DNA of 64,000 nucleotides from Deroplatys truncata (lineage: Eukaryota > Arthropoda > Insecta > Mantodea > Mantidae), in assembly GCA_030765065.1 (NCBI GenBank), contig CM060990.1, positions 664,218,618 through 664,282,617 of the forward strand, given 5' to 3'. A program made the translations under genes and the position numbers. Within the stretch, counting starts at the first letter, position 1, and each line of letters begins with the position of its first letter. The notes below the pieces were generated by a model. It had not been told where the DNA came from, did no database searches, and saw only the letters and a program-made list of their open reading frames with translations. Of the stretch, positions 32,540-44,602 are shown piece by piece.

Positions 32540-32673
32540 TATAACAAAATGTATTAACAATTTCTGCAATATACTTATAATGATTAACAGAAAGGCGGAG
32601 AACATAAGATTATTATATTGATAATCTGCAAAATTAATATAAGCCTTCAGTGGTAGAAACATCCCTATGATAG

Positions 32674-33618
32674 TGAAGTAATTGTTCTTCAACTGTTGTA
32701 GTTTATTGTTGAATTGTTGTTTATTTATTTATTTCCACACTTGGGAAACCAATTTGAAGAAGATTGTTATTTGTTACCAAATATGCTGCTACGTATGTAA
32801 AGCCGATTTGAAGATGTATTTTGTTGTTACGCTCCAAGTTAAAAAAAAAATTATTTAACGTTGCTATTAAACTGCTTCTATAGATAGTATTTATGCTTGT
32901 GTTTGCCTCGGCTGCGTTAGTCTTACTTTAGAGACATGTTTATCTTAATCAGGGCGTGGTGCGACAAGAATGTAGGCTTACACAGATTTTAAGTTTAAAT
33001 TCACTTCTTTTTATTAATCCTTGGCACAAATTATATAGCACTACACTGATATTAATAGCTGTGAGATTCTTTAATTTAAAACTTGCGCTTCGTTAACGCG
33101 TATAATTAATTTTCATTACACACGAATACGTAATATTTCTTTAGAGAACACATCTTCCATCGGTCACTACCAAGGTCTGCAGGCAACTGAACATATTTCA
33201 ACCGTCAAAACTCGTAAGCTTCTGTATTTCAAGTCTCTGATTGGCTAATCCTAGTCCAATAGAATAACTGCATTTAATTAAAGCTTTTTCTGGCTGTTGA
33301 TTGGCTGTTTTAAAAACTGTCACAAGATTTACGTTATTGCTGTCCTAATCATAACTAGTAGTATTCAAACTCTCAAACTCATTATTGCCTCAAGGTTACC
33401 TCATTGTTAGCAACGTTAAACTTATTATTCTCACAGCTGTACATTATTAAATTACATAATGCATTCACATAACATTATTAAACATGTTTACAATAAAAGT
33501 ATGCATTTGCAATGACTGTTATATACATTTTTACAAATTATTACATACATATTGCTTCAAGGCGGGCTGTTATTGAATTTACATATTGCATAATTCAAGT
33601 GTTAAAAATACTGCCTCG
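32674..33618 (-). mobile_element. Family A solo-LTR-like element, copy 4
   Basis: A 945-bp antisense copy. The right boundary is at actgcctc and the left boundary near tgaagtaattg. It carries two to three degenerate primer-binding-site-like units at about 32690-32840 (in plus-strand reading cacttgggaaaccaatttga and ctacgtatgtaaagccgatt). No matching 4-bp duplication was found, so an end may have been eroded or lost. It faces copy 5 across 433 bp of family C. Confidence 0.75.
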
Positions 33619-33775
33619 GTTGCTAAACATCACAGTTTTGCTTTCTCTACTACATACAGTAAGTAGGGGAAGTATTTATTCCATCCAAAAATTGATGTCG
33701 AGATTTCGCAGGAGATATATGTCTTGAGGCTTCCGGAACCTAAAAAGGGCATTTTTAGAAAAAAAGTCCTTGTTT

Positions 33776-33826
33776 GTGTGAGTGTGTGTGTGTATGTGTG
33801 TGTGTGCGTGTGTGTGTGCGACTGTC
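33776..33826. repeat. GT microsatellite inside family C
   Basis: An imperfect GT run. Simple-sequence tracts occupy the same internal place in other family C copies (10.73, 11.35, 18.93 and 24.50 kb), so the tract belongs to the family and is not an independent event. Confidence 0.85.
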
Positions 33827-34051
33827 TGTGAGCAACATAACTCTAAAACTTGGTATTTAAGTTCAGTTTCTTCCAAAGATGCGACAAGAAGATTTTAATA
33901 AAATCCCCCAACACAACTATCCTTGACATTTTTCGCAGGTTTTCGTTTTTTAAAAAAATGGCTAACAATTTTTATTAAAATACCATATATGAAAGATAAT
34001 TTCTTGAAAAATAAAATGTATATCTTGAATTCTCTGGGAAAGCCTTGGTTG

Positions 34052-34938
34052 TGAGGCAGTATTTTTAACACTTAAATATATCAGTGTAATTATATAATAT
34101 AAAATTTAATAACAGCCGGCCCTAAAAGCAAAATATGTATAATACAATATATAAAATGTATGTAAGAGTCATTGTGTTAAGTTTATATTATTATGTACAT
34201 GTATAATAATGTTATGTGAATGTATTACGTAATTTAACAATGTAGGAGCTGTGAGAATAAAAGCCGAAAGTTGCTAACAATGAGGTAACCTTGAGACAAC
34301 AATAAATTGGAAAGTTTAATGAAGGCTACTAATAATTCTTGGAACAATAATTTAATATATAAAACAGTTAATAAATAGAAAGGCTAAAAGATAAATAAAA
34401 GTATTCTATTGGAGAAGGATTAGCCAATCAGAAATTGAAATGATGGAAATATACGAATTTAGGCGGTGGACGCCAGACGCTAGAAGGCAGTGTTTCCGAG
34501 CAGTTCGCTCGGTACCTATTCAGTGAGAGACATAAAAAATTCATGGCGGAGTGAATAATATAAATTTTACGTGTTAAAAAGTACAAGTAACAATAATTTC
34601 ACAACTCTGCAGTAGGATACATCAGTGAAGTGTTATTTAATCGTGTGAAAGATTAATAAAACGAAGTTAAATACCATTATAATTTGTGTAAGCCTTCATT
34701 CTTTAGCCGTACTACCCCTGCTAAGAGATACGTGTTCTAAAAAATACTGACGCAGTTGAGGCATATATAATATTTAAATAAATATTGAAATTACAAAGTT
34801 GATTTTTTAAACGTGGGGGCGAAGGCCACCGGAAAAGTGAACGTGGGGCGAAGGCCACCGGAAAGTTTGTATCGTACGTGCGTGGTCTAAACAACTTCAA
34901 GTTTGCCTCTCCAACAGTGGGAATAAAAACTATTCTCA
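34052..34938 (+). mobile_element. Family A solo-LTR-like element, copy 5
   Basis: An 887-bp sense-oriented copy starting TGAGGCAGTATTTTT. The 3' end carries paired ggggcgaaggccaccggaaa blocks and then only one clear primer-binding-site-like unit (acttcaagtttgcctctcca). The right boundary is placed at tattctca by comparison with family C. The 4-bp duplication is not preserved (gttg versus gcag). Confidence 0.75.
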
Positions 34939-35380
34939 GCAGTCCTCTTCGTTTGGAAGGTATTTTATGTAATCTTGTATAACTGGCAAACGTTAAGCGA
35001 TAGACGAAACGTACTAGAAAAAAAATGTGGATCTGTTTAAAACTCAATTTATTTCAAATATTTTTGTGGTATTAGCCATTTCTGAGATATACTTTTTCAT
35101 TTTCGTGAGTCTTGTCGATTTTCAGTTGTTTCTGGGTATGGAAACAGTATGAAATTTTAAGGCCAGTGTATAGCGCCCAGTTCTAAAACATTTGACTATC
35201 GCTATTCCCTTTGTATGTATAACGAAACGTGTAACTTGACTATTTCTGTGATGGTTTATCTGTATTAAAATGAAGTAGATATAAGAATAAACTTTAGTAA
35301 GAATAGTTTGTACCTATATCTAATAATAAACGATAGAGGGTAAATAATGTAACACATAAGATTTTTTCGTATTAACCGTT

Positions 35381-37200
35381 TAATAACAGTGGTAATGTTT
35401 GCAGCGCGAAGGCATAGTTTAAAACGCCATGAATTTATTGCGTAATTTAATAAATTAACGCTGTTCCACATTAATATCATTCATGTCATAGAAAAATGAA
35501 TAATTATTCAACAGCTTACCGGTCGTTTAAGTTTTTGATTTCTATAAGCATATCTCTTTAAACAGATTTTCATAGAAAATGGTCTCCAATGTGTATCTGT
35601 TGAAAATAACGATGGCTAAATTATGTTGTTAGCTTCTGTCAGCATATTTCGGGGATTCATTATGGACACAAGTATTCAGGAAAGGCACAATAGTCGGACG
35701 AATTTGGGACGCGGGTAATTTCCTCTTCTCCAGGTCTAAAGTTAATGGGCGTTGGAGGGGTGGCGAGGTGGCTAAAAAGCAAACAAATGCCACCCCATGT
35801 ACAGTGATGGTTAAGCATGGTTCGACAACAGTATACAGGTGGAGGAGATAGAGATGTCATGCTTTCAGGAAGTGGCTCCTTGCACAAAGACACATCGGAA
35901 ATAATAATACCATTGTGGTCTATGAACGCTTATATCAAAAGAAAGATAAAAATTTCGTCACCTTTCGTTGCATACGGAATGATTCAGGCAACCCTTATTG
36001 AAGTATATCATAACACTGCAACTGATCTGCACTTTTTTGTTACATTCACTTACTTTCTTAAGCACCACGCCACAATTTTGCATTTTTTTTGTAGGAATGC
36101 ATAGTAACTTATACTGGAGTTACAAAGTCGCAACAGCGGTCAAGTACCTGATCACACAGTCGCCTCACAAGCAGTTGATATGTCTTGCCCGCTTTTACTA
36201 TCATCCGTTCATATCTTCATTATGAACACCATTACCAACATTACGTAGTTTTTATTTCCTTTTATTGGTGGTTAAATAGTTTAGTTCCAGGACCGCCTAA
36301 TAATTTTTAAATAACATTATCTACTTTGTTTTATTGGATTTATTTAAATTGTCAAATCAGAATACACATGTTTGTTTTCAAAAAAATCTTCGGTAAATAA
36401 TGTAAACCTTTTTTGTCTGATAGTAATAACGTATTGCATCTATTTTCTTTTTGCGTTAAATGTATAAAAAGTAAAGGTTTAACTTAAAACTATTTTCTTT
36501 TATTGTTTTATTGAAAACACATATGTTTCGGCTTTAGCTGTTTTTATTATACAGTAAGAATGTCACTGATAATATACGTTGGTAATTAAAACACAACTAG
36601 AAAATTTCATATCATATTTGTAATAGAGTAACGAACTCGCAATGGCATCGGAAACAGAGCGCGCATTCTGCTCTTTGGAAGACCTAATGTTATCTTCAGG
36701 TATGATTTTCCCAATCTTTTAATTGGAAAAGCGTGGTGATGCCAAACTTTTCTGCATTTCAAATTGTTTTACCACAAATCTGTCGAAGATACAACAAAAG
36801 TAAGTATAAACCTCTTAAGTCGAAATGTATATCTGATTTAAAGGATATCTATACCCATTCTACCTGATGTATAGCAGAATGTGTAGTTTTATAGACTTTT
36901 TATTACTACAATTTACATAAGATTTTGTATGCAAAAATTACAAACTTTTTTTTTTCTGGCGTAAATCCAAATGTAGAATGAAAACAAGTCTTTGTTGAAT
37001 ACTGTTATGTGAGGTGTAACTCTGGTTCGAGGAGACGTCTTGTTGTTTTGTAAGCTCCTTATAGCGTTCCCCTTCGTTGATTTGATTTTGACAGAGCATA
37101 CATTTGGTATTCTGGTGAAATTAACTCCGAAAGTGGTCAGTTTGAGAAACTATATAGCAAGATTAGTTTAAATACAATTGGATTTATTTCAGTAAAGTAC
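35381..37200. other. Unassigned sequence
   Basis: A 250-bp stretch at 35640-35900 is less AT-rich but shows no domain. The remainder is AT-rich and holds nothing I can support. Confidence 0.35.
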
Positions 37201-37208
37201 CTTATATG

Positions 37209-37814
37209 TAGAGACTGCCAAAATATGAAGAACAATTTGCCAAAATATAAAACTTTTTGTCAAGATATGAAAATATGAAGGAAAAGGTACCAAAATATTA
37301 TTAAATATAAATTTTAAAGCTTAAAAGTCTTATGCTTTATGGCTGTGAATCAAGTTTACCTCATTAGTTTAAAAAAACAGGCTTTGTAAACGTTTGTTCG
37401 TATTTAATAATAAAATATCAAAGTAAATATAGTAAATTACATGGAGTTCTGAATTTAAATATTTTGAAACCTTAAACTTAGAAGAAAAAAAAAGAGAAAC
37501 AAGTTACTGGTTGCTTAATGATAACTACAATATTGCATTAAAGGCATCGATTCGGAAAATAATAGCTGTTCAAGAATAGAGGGAGTTTAATTTCGCATGT
37601 GACATCACACAGAGGAAATGCTACGCCTCAACTCTGCCTGCCTTGGGTTTTCTAATTGTGTTTTAGATAAAACTGTCCGAATGAAATATCTGGAAAGCCC
37701 AGTACATTGCTGAAGAAAATTATTTTAAACACGGAAAGTAGTTAATCTTACAAAATATGAAAAAATATGAAGATACCAAAAAATTATGAAATATAAATTT
37801 ATTTGCCTGTCTCA
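37209..37814 (+). mobile_element. hAT-like MITE, copy 2, with 8-bp target duplication
   Basis: A 606-bp element from TAGAGACTGCCAAAATATG to the complement-like end GCCTGTCTCA. It is flanked by an exact 8-bp duplication, CTTATATG (37201-37208 and 37815-37822). An 8-bp duplication together with TAGAGAC-type ends indicates the hAT superfamily. It is colinear with copy 1 at 23052-23794 and is non-coding. Confidence 0.88.
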
Positions 37815-37879
37815 CTTATATGGCAGTGCGCTACGAAGTGTTATGGTTGTCAGGAAGCAGAGGATAATTTCGGTACTTA

Positions 37880-38252
37880 AGCTCACAGTCATTATTGTGC
37901 CTCTGGAAAGCTCCAAGAGAAAGCGAAGGGCACAAAGGGCAACACAGGCTCGGGAGACAGGCGGGGTCCCTAATGTATAAGGACAGCTTCACAAAGCAAA
38001 CTCCACCACCAAATGGCTAGCCCGCCGTCCACTCGCCTGATCCTTCGACCATGAGCCGTGATAAGGAAATGAAATGACAGGAAATGGTGGACAGAAAAGT
38101 TCGGGACATTATATAATCCACCTCAGCATTCAACCAGGGAAAACCGCGAAAAACCCATAGTCAGAATGGCCGGCCAAACGGGAATACAACTTGGAAACTC
38201 ACGAATTCGAGCCTCACACGTTACCACATAGCCATTTTGCTCGGTACTACAA
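37880..38252 (-). repeat. tRNA-headed SINE, body partly rearranged
   Basis: The minus strand starts at 38252 (accgagcaaaatggctatgt), followed by gaggctcgaattcgtgagt and the ttttcgcggttttccctgg block. The distal body diverges from the E1-E3 types. Confidence 0.65.
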
Positions 38253-38389
38253 AGTGTTGCTAATTCTATAGAGGTTTACAGCTTAAAACTTACGTTGGTG
38301 GCTTCACAAGGCAATGGTCCATGATGTAGTCTTCATTTCTAAGATTCTATACCTGAGTGAATTTTCCTTAACAACAAATAGTTCCACAA

Positions 38390-38950
38390 ACTCCTTAATA
38401 TGGCTAGAGGAGACAGATCGAGGGGCCTTCATTAACTGGAGCACAGCACTGTAAATAAGTCACAGTGGACACATTTTGCTTGCATTGTGACTGCTGGGAG
38501 GAAGGGGAGACCAAATCCGGAGAACGATGTGCAGTAGTATGGATGGGGTCCCTAACGATTCCAACATGGTGCCAGTCCTGACGCCAGCTAGCTCTGCCTA
38601 GGCCACTCGCAAAGCGGAGGTTCCCATGGCAAACGAGACTCCAGCTTCCAGGAACGGGGCTCCAGCAGTCCCACCAAACGCTAGGGAGAAATGTTTCCAG
38701 AGCACAAATTTCACCGTCCTGCCGCAACATACCAACCACCGTCACCTGGTCCTACAACCCTAAAACAGGTGAAAGGTAATGAGGGGACAGGAAATTTGTG
38801 GTATAAGGGGAGTCATCCCTGCTTTCGCCTACCGATGCGGTAAAACCACGAAAATATCGATGGTATTAGTGGCCGGCCCGACGGGAATCGAACCTGGCAC
38901 TTCCCGAATGCGAGCCTCACGCGTTGACGAGAAACTATCTCGCTCGGTAT
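38390..38950 (-). repeat. tRNA-headed SINE (type E2), copy 2
   Basis: The minus strand starts at 38950 (taccgagcgagatagtttct), with a GGTTCGATTCCC B box and the shared ctgttttagggttgtaggac block. The distal part has an extra 100 bp relative to the copy at 55.1 kb. Confidence 0.8.
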
Positions 38951-39276
38951 TAACTGACTAAAAACAAATACAAATAAATCCACTACCCGGTAATCGTCAA
39001 GTTCTTTCTGCTAATTTTAAGAGTGCCTTCCCTAGTTTCCGCAAATTCCTGGCCTGCATTTAACTGCCCGGATTTGCTGCTGTGTTATCCCTGACATTAC
39101 GTAATCAGTCTCTAAATATGCTTACCAACACATTCAGTTCACTTAAAATTTGTTTATTAGCACCTGATTAACTGCCTAATGCATAAAATATCTATAACAC
39201 AAATGTTTTCAATGCTGAAACCTTGGTTATACTAATGCTAATGTATATAATATATCAATGTTGCTTTCTTAGGGGG

Positions 39277-39845
39277 TATAACCGAGCGAGGTGGCGCCGC
39301 GGTAACGTGTTTCGATCCCCAGCGAAAGCCCACTCTGACCCTTGGGTTTTTCGTGGTTTTCCCGGGTCGGCAGGCGAATGCTCGGGTGGTTCGTCTTTTT
39401 CCACGATTCTCCTGCATCTCATTTCCTGTACCCTCATCTTCTTTGCCATCTGTTATAGGACCAGGCGGCGGTATTTGGCGCGTTGCGGCTGGTCGGTGGT
39501 TGTGCACTCTGTAGAGATTTCTTCATAACGTCGTTCCAGAGACAACTTGGTTAGGACCCGCCTCCGGCAGCTTTTGGGCAGGTGCTTCTTCTCGGGTGCT
39601 CGGGGCTTATGGGTGGGCCCAAGCGGCGTTGGATGCGTTCAATGTGGAAACATTAGGGACCTCGTCCATGATTACGCCCGTCGTCATCTGGATCTGGTCG
39701 CCGTTCGGGGCTCTCCCCTTAACCCTACCTCCCATGGGTCACGGTAGAAGTGCAAGGGCCGGATGGCCTGCATGCGGTGCTCTGACCCGTTATCGGAGGC
39801 CCGTCCATTTATCAGACCGTTACCTTTACGTTTAGGGGTAATATC
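39277..39845 (+). repeat. tRNA-headed SINE (type E2), copy 3
   Basis: The head is aaccgagcgaggtggcgccg, with a shortened B-box region (gtttcgatcccc). The body blocks gttttcccgggtcggcagg and ctgttataggaccaggcgg and the distal aacattagggacc block match the minus-strand E2 copies. Frames on both strands through it are incidental. Confidence 0.85.
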
Positions 39846-39971
39846 CCCAACTTCATATGGTAGTATTGGAATGCTACAGACTGGTTTAGTATACTGTGAA
39901 ACAAGTGCGCAATCTATTCCCAAGAAGTGGTAATAAAACACTGGCTGCCTGTTCTTCCATCATTTAATATA

Positions 39972-41209
39972 CACTACGTGATCAAAAGTATCCGGACACT
40001 TGGCTGAAAATGACGTACAAGTTCGTGGCGCCCCCCATCGGTAATGCTGGAAGTCAATATGGTATTGGCCCACCCTTAGACTTGATGACAGCGTTCACTC
40101 TCGCAGCCATACTTTCAATCAGGTGCTGGAAGGTTTCTTGGGGAATGGCAGCTCATTATTCACGGAGTGCGGAACTGAGGAGAGGTATCGATGTAGGTCG
40201 GTGAGGCCTGGCACAAAGTTGGCGTTCCAAAACATCCCAAAGGTTTCTATAGGATTCAAGTCAGGAATCTGTGCAGGTCAGTCCATTACAGGGATGTTAT
40301 TGCCGTGTAACCACTCCACCAGAGCCCCTGCAGTATGAACAGGTGCTCGATCGTGTTGAAAGATGCAATCGCCATCCCCGAATTGCTCTTCAACAGTGGG
40401 AAGCAAGAAGGTGCTTAAAATATCAATGTAGGTCTGCGCTGTGATCATGCCACGCAAAACAACAAGGGGTGCAAGCCTCCTCCAGGAAAAACACGACCAC
40501 ACCATAACACCACCACCTTCGATTTCACTGTTGGCACTACACACGCTGGTAGATGACGTTCACCGAGGATTCGCCATACCCACACCCTGCCATCGGATCG
40601 CCACATTGTGTACCGTGATTCGTCACTCCACACAACGTTTTGCCATTGTTCAATCGTGTAATGTTGACGCTCCTTACAGCAAGCGAGGCGTCGTTTGGCA
40701 TTTTCCTGCGTGATGTGTGGCTTATGAGCACCCGCTCGACCATGGAATCCAGGGTTTCTCACCTCACGTCTAACTGTCATAGTACTTGGAGTGGATCCTG
40801 ATGCAGTTTGGAATTCCTGTGTGATGGTCTGGATAGATGTCCGCCTATTACTCTTTACCACCCTCTTCAAATGTCGGCGGTCTCTGTCAGTCAACAGACG
40901 AGATCGGCCTGTACGCTTTTGTGTTCTACATGTCCCTTCACGTTTCCACTTTACTATCACATCAGAAACAGTGGACCTAGGGATGTTTAGAAGTGTGAAA
41001 ATCTCGCGTACAGACACAAGTGACACCCAATGACCTGACCACGTTCGAAGTCTGTGAGATCCACGGAGCGTCCCATTCTGCTGTTTCACGATGTCTAATG
41101 ACTACTGAGGTCGCGGATAATGAGTACCAGGCAGTAGGTGGCAGCACAATGCACCTAAGATGAAAAACGTATGTTTGTGGGGTGTCCGGATACTTTTGAT
41201 CACATAGTG
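39972..41209 (-). mobile_element. Tc1-like DNA transposon, copy 2
   Basis: A 1238-bp element with TA at both flanks (39970-39971 and 41210-41211) and inverted ends CACTACGTGATCAAAAGTAT and its near-complement. It is the same family as 759-1951 but keeps the region around the transposase start that copy 1 lost. Confidence 0.93.
40054..41076 (-). pseudogene. Tc1-like DD34E transposase, frameshifted
   Basis: The start is the ATG at 41076, giving MGRSVDLTDFERGQ, the usual Tc1-type N-terminus. A 7-bp deletion near 41020, relative to copy 1, shifts the frame into SVREIFTLLNIPRSTVSDV (helix-turn-helix), which continues to VVWSDESRYT with the first catalytic Asp. A second shift near 40540 moves into [12 protein letters not shown] and FQHDRAPVH with the second Asp. 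A TGA replaces a Trp codon near 40277, after which IPDLNPIE holds the Glu. The frame ends at TGA 40054-40056. The order is complete, but three lesions prevent translation. The DD34E spacing is retained. Confidence 0.9.
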
Positions 41210-41212
41210 TAA

Positions 41213-41468
41213 TTAATTAAATTGTGTTTTGTTTATGGACGCTCTTTAACTACTATGGTCCTTAGCATCCCATTCTATATTGGGCGTGAAAGAGGCAATT
41301 TTGCTCATACATCTCTTTATCAGGCTTGAGGTTCTTTTACGCGACGTAAGTCTACAACACGGGATCACTCGCTTTACTTCCCTTCCGAAAGAAGCCATGC
41401 TAAGGATATTTACGCCGGAAAAAATCCATGGTCCTCCGTCGAGTTTGACGCGCGACCTTGGGAAGTAG
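41213..41468 (-). repeat. SINE family F, copy 4
   Basis: The minus strand runs from a decayed head near 41468 (cttcccaaggtcgcgcgtca) through cttctttcggaagggaagt to a tail ending in caatttaattaat next to the Tc1 element. Compared with copy 3, about 30 bp of the head are missing. Confidence 0.8.
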
Positions 41469-43631
41469 ATCATTTAATATGTACGTACAATTAATAGCTT
41501 ACATGGCATGCATGCATTTCTGTCAATGCACCTACGTTGGGTGTTTATTATTTTTCAATGAAACGCGGGCTTTCCTCGGGATTATACAGTTATAAAGAGG
41601 ATCCTTTGGTACAGTGTTATAAACTTCTATGCTTATATATTAGATATTTATCAAATTTTCACCACCAGCGAATATAGCTAGCAACACTGTCAGAAAATTT
41701 CACCGTTTATAGTGAGCATTTCATACTTTATGAATATTTTAAGTAATCGTTTTGAAATTTACATTCACAATCTGGCAACCTTTGCCTATCATAAATTCTT
41801 GAATCATACACTTTTTTGAGAAGGGTGCCTAGCATTACTTACGCACTTTCCTCTGCGGCAGGCATCTGCTTTTTTCAGATTTATGGAAGCAATTACTTTT
41901 TCGGATTTTTGCTCAGGTTTCGCGAATAGCTAGGACGCTCAAACCCAACTCAGAAAGGCACTCGCTAAAACACATATAGTCATGCTTGTCAGTACATGTC
42001 TTATATTAATTTCAACTGGAAGATTTGTGGTCGAATAGAAGGTTTTTTTGAGTACTAGCCGGAAAAGCAAAATTGACATTTTTATTGCTCCCTAGTTTCG
42101 GCATCGTCTTTGATTCGAAGTGTCATCAAGGATAGCGCTTGGATAATGCCATTTTAATAGCGTTTAACGACCGTCTTTATAGCGTTCGACACCACTGTCG
42201 GTGTACGGTGTTAAGGATCCGGGACAACTTAACAGTGAAGTGAAGTTTACTGCGTATCGAGTAGGGTGGAGTGAGATGGTGCATTGGGGTGTTGTTTTCC
42301 TGTAAACTTTTAACGGAACTCTGTAGTAAGGTTACACGTACATTGGTTGCTAACTTGTCCCGGATCCTTATCCTAGAGATAATACATGAAATGAAATATT
42401 CGGGAAGGAAACGTTCCAGGCCCAAGTATAGGGTAATTCCCCGCCATTTACTAGTTAAGAGGAGTGAGGAAAAATTGGAGAAAACCTTCAGTCAGGACCC
42501 TGGACCTCCTATTCAGGCCTAACGATATCGAAAACACACGTCTGCCAAGTACCGGTTGAGTGTCAATTCTTTTCATTACTGCTATAATATGAGAATTAAA
42601 TAAAAGGAAGTAAATGACATACTAGAATAGAAATTATTACGAAAATTAAAGAACTGTCTGCCATGCACGTTGCTAAGGTGTCATCATAGGCATTTCTTGA
42701 ACTATGTTTTACTTTACCCATAAAAAATAGAAGTTCCTCGTGACTTCCATGTTGCAGGAGGTGGATAAATGGACTGAAAATACGCATCCTTTCGATTCTG
42801 TCGGTGCTAGGTTTGGCTGCCAAGAGTCCTGTCTTCCTGAAACCACCCACTAGGTTCGAATCTCCTTAAGCCATAGTTTACCAAGCACCAAAGCCTCCAG
42901 AAAATGTGCACAGACCAGCAAAGACGTCAAGTTTTCAAATTGGCTCGCGAAAATTTCAGAACGAATTTGATTATCTGATACTACGGTTCTAGAAACGGAA
43001 TGCATGTTTTGAATTCCCATGTTCATAATGAGAAGCGGTTTATGTGAAGGTCTTTGTCTTGTAACATGACCAAAGGAAGATACCATGCTGCTGGACCATA
43101 GCAAAAAGAACAGCACAAGAAAGCTAGAGCAAGGGCTATCTAGCGAACTGTGGCAAAGGGGTGCGAGGAAAATATCTTTTATGCCACTAGTCTAACATGT
43201 AAAATAAAAGAAAGACGCCGCACCCAGTTACCGGAGAATGGAAAACTTCAAATTGTAGGAAATGCCAGGGGCCAAAATCTAATCAAGGGAAGAAACGAAA
43301 AGCAGCAATGGGAATAATAAGAAAGTAGTTTTAAAAATAACAAAAACAACAGAGTTAAATAAATACGAATGCAGGAAGATATAACACAAACGAACAAGCT
43401 GCAGCCCTAAGCACTCTCTGCTTCTCCCTCCGCCCTTTTCTCTACCAAACATGGATCGCCAAACATAGCATAAGGAACGGTAGTAGTGATACTTAAAGAT
43501 CAGTTCTAGTTCTTTTATTTTTATAATTTATATGCAATATTTTAGTTCATTCAGGATTAAGTTAGTGTTGTCCTCAATCATGTTCATAAGCCCTAGTAAT
43601 TTAAACGATTGTGCCCTTAAATTACGTTTTA
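41469..43631. other. Mostly unassigned
   Basis: The segment 42350-42530 is weakly similar, in reverse, to the possible SINE at 21490-21715. No gene was recognised. Frames at 42596-42850 and 42850-43116 on the minus strand have no known domain. Confidence 0.35.
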
Positions 43632-43635
43632 AGCT

Positions 43636-44598
43636 TGAAGAAGTTGGCTTGTTAGTTATTTATAGTTCAACTGTTGGGGAGCCGAACACTTGAAGTAGTT
43701 GCAAACGCAGGTATGGTAAACCGTTTCCGGTAGCCTTCGCCCCAAATGTACTTTCAGGTGGCCTTTGCCCCAAGTTTACTTTCAGGTGATCTTTGCCCCA
43801 AGTTTTAAAAAAATATTAACCTTGTAACGTGACTGTTTCTTTAAGTATTAAATATTTATGTTTGCCTCGGCTGCGTCAGTATTATTGTTAGAGACACGTT
43901 TCTCTTGGCAGGGTTGTGGTGCAACTAAGAATGTAGGCTTACACAGATTATAATTTAACTTCACTGCTTTTATTAATGCTTGATACGATTTAAATAACAC
44001 TTCACTGATATTGAGAGAGAGCTGTGAGATGTCTTTATTAAATACTTGTACGTTTTAATACGTAAACTATTTTTGTCTCACACGAATACGTATTAAATCT
44101 CTCGAGGACGCACAAGCAACGCATCCAGTTATGAGCACTGTCTGCAGACAACTGAATTGATTTCAACCGTTTAAACTATTTAAAATCTCTGATTGGCTAT
44201 TCCTAATCCAATAGAATACCTTCATTTAACTAAACCTTTTTCTGGTTGTTGATTGGCTATTTTATAAACTGTCACTAAAATTACCTTATTGTTACTCCAA
44301 TAATCAGAAGTAGTATTATTAAACTCTCAAACTCATTATTGCCTCAAGGTTACCTCATTGTTACCTCATTGTTAGCAACTTTTAACTTATTATTCTCACA
44401 GCCCCTACATTATTAAATTACGTAATGCATTCACATAACATTATTGAACATGTTTACAACAATATGAGCATATGCAATGACTGTTACATACATTTTACAA
44501 ATTATTAAATACACATATTGTTTCAAGGCGGGCTGTTATTGAATTTACATATTACATAATTTGACTGAAATCATTTAAGTGTTAAAAATACTGCCTCA
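43636..44598 (-). mobile_element. Family A solo-LTR-like element, copy 6
   Basis: A 963-bp antisense copy with the target duplication AGCT (43632-43635 and 44599-44602). It keeps the ttcaactgttggggagccga unit and two successive gcccca blocks (43738-43800), one more than copies 1 and 7. It lies outside any other element that I recognise. Confidence 0.88.
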
Positions 44599-44602
44599 AG
44601 CT

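Larger units (their letters stand above)
33630..35380 (+). repeat. Dispersed family C, split by a family A LTR
   Basis: The left part (33630-34051) has the palindromic start (ctttctctactacatacagt), a GT microsatellite at 33776-33826 and the ggtatttaagttcag block. The right part (34939-35380) carries gcagtcctcttcg, agtgtatagcgcc, the uninterrupted tataacgaaacgtgtaac and ends near gatagagggtaaataatg. The inserted LTR is in the same place as in the copy at 24.3-26.3 kb. Confidence 0.8.
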
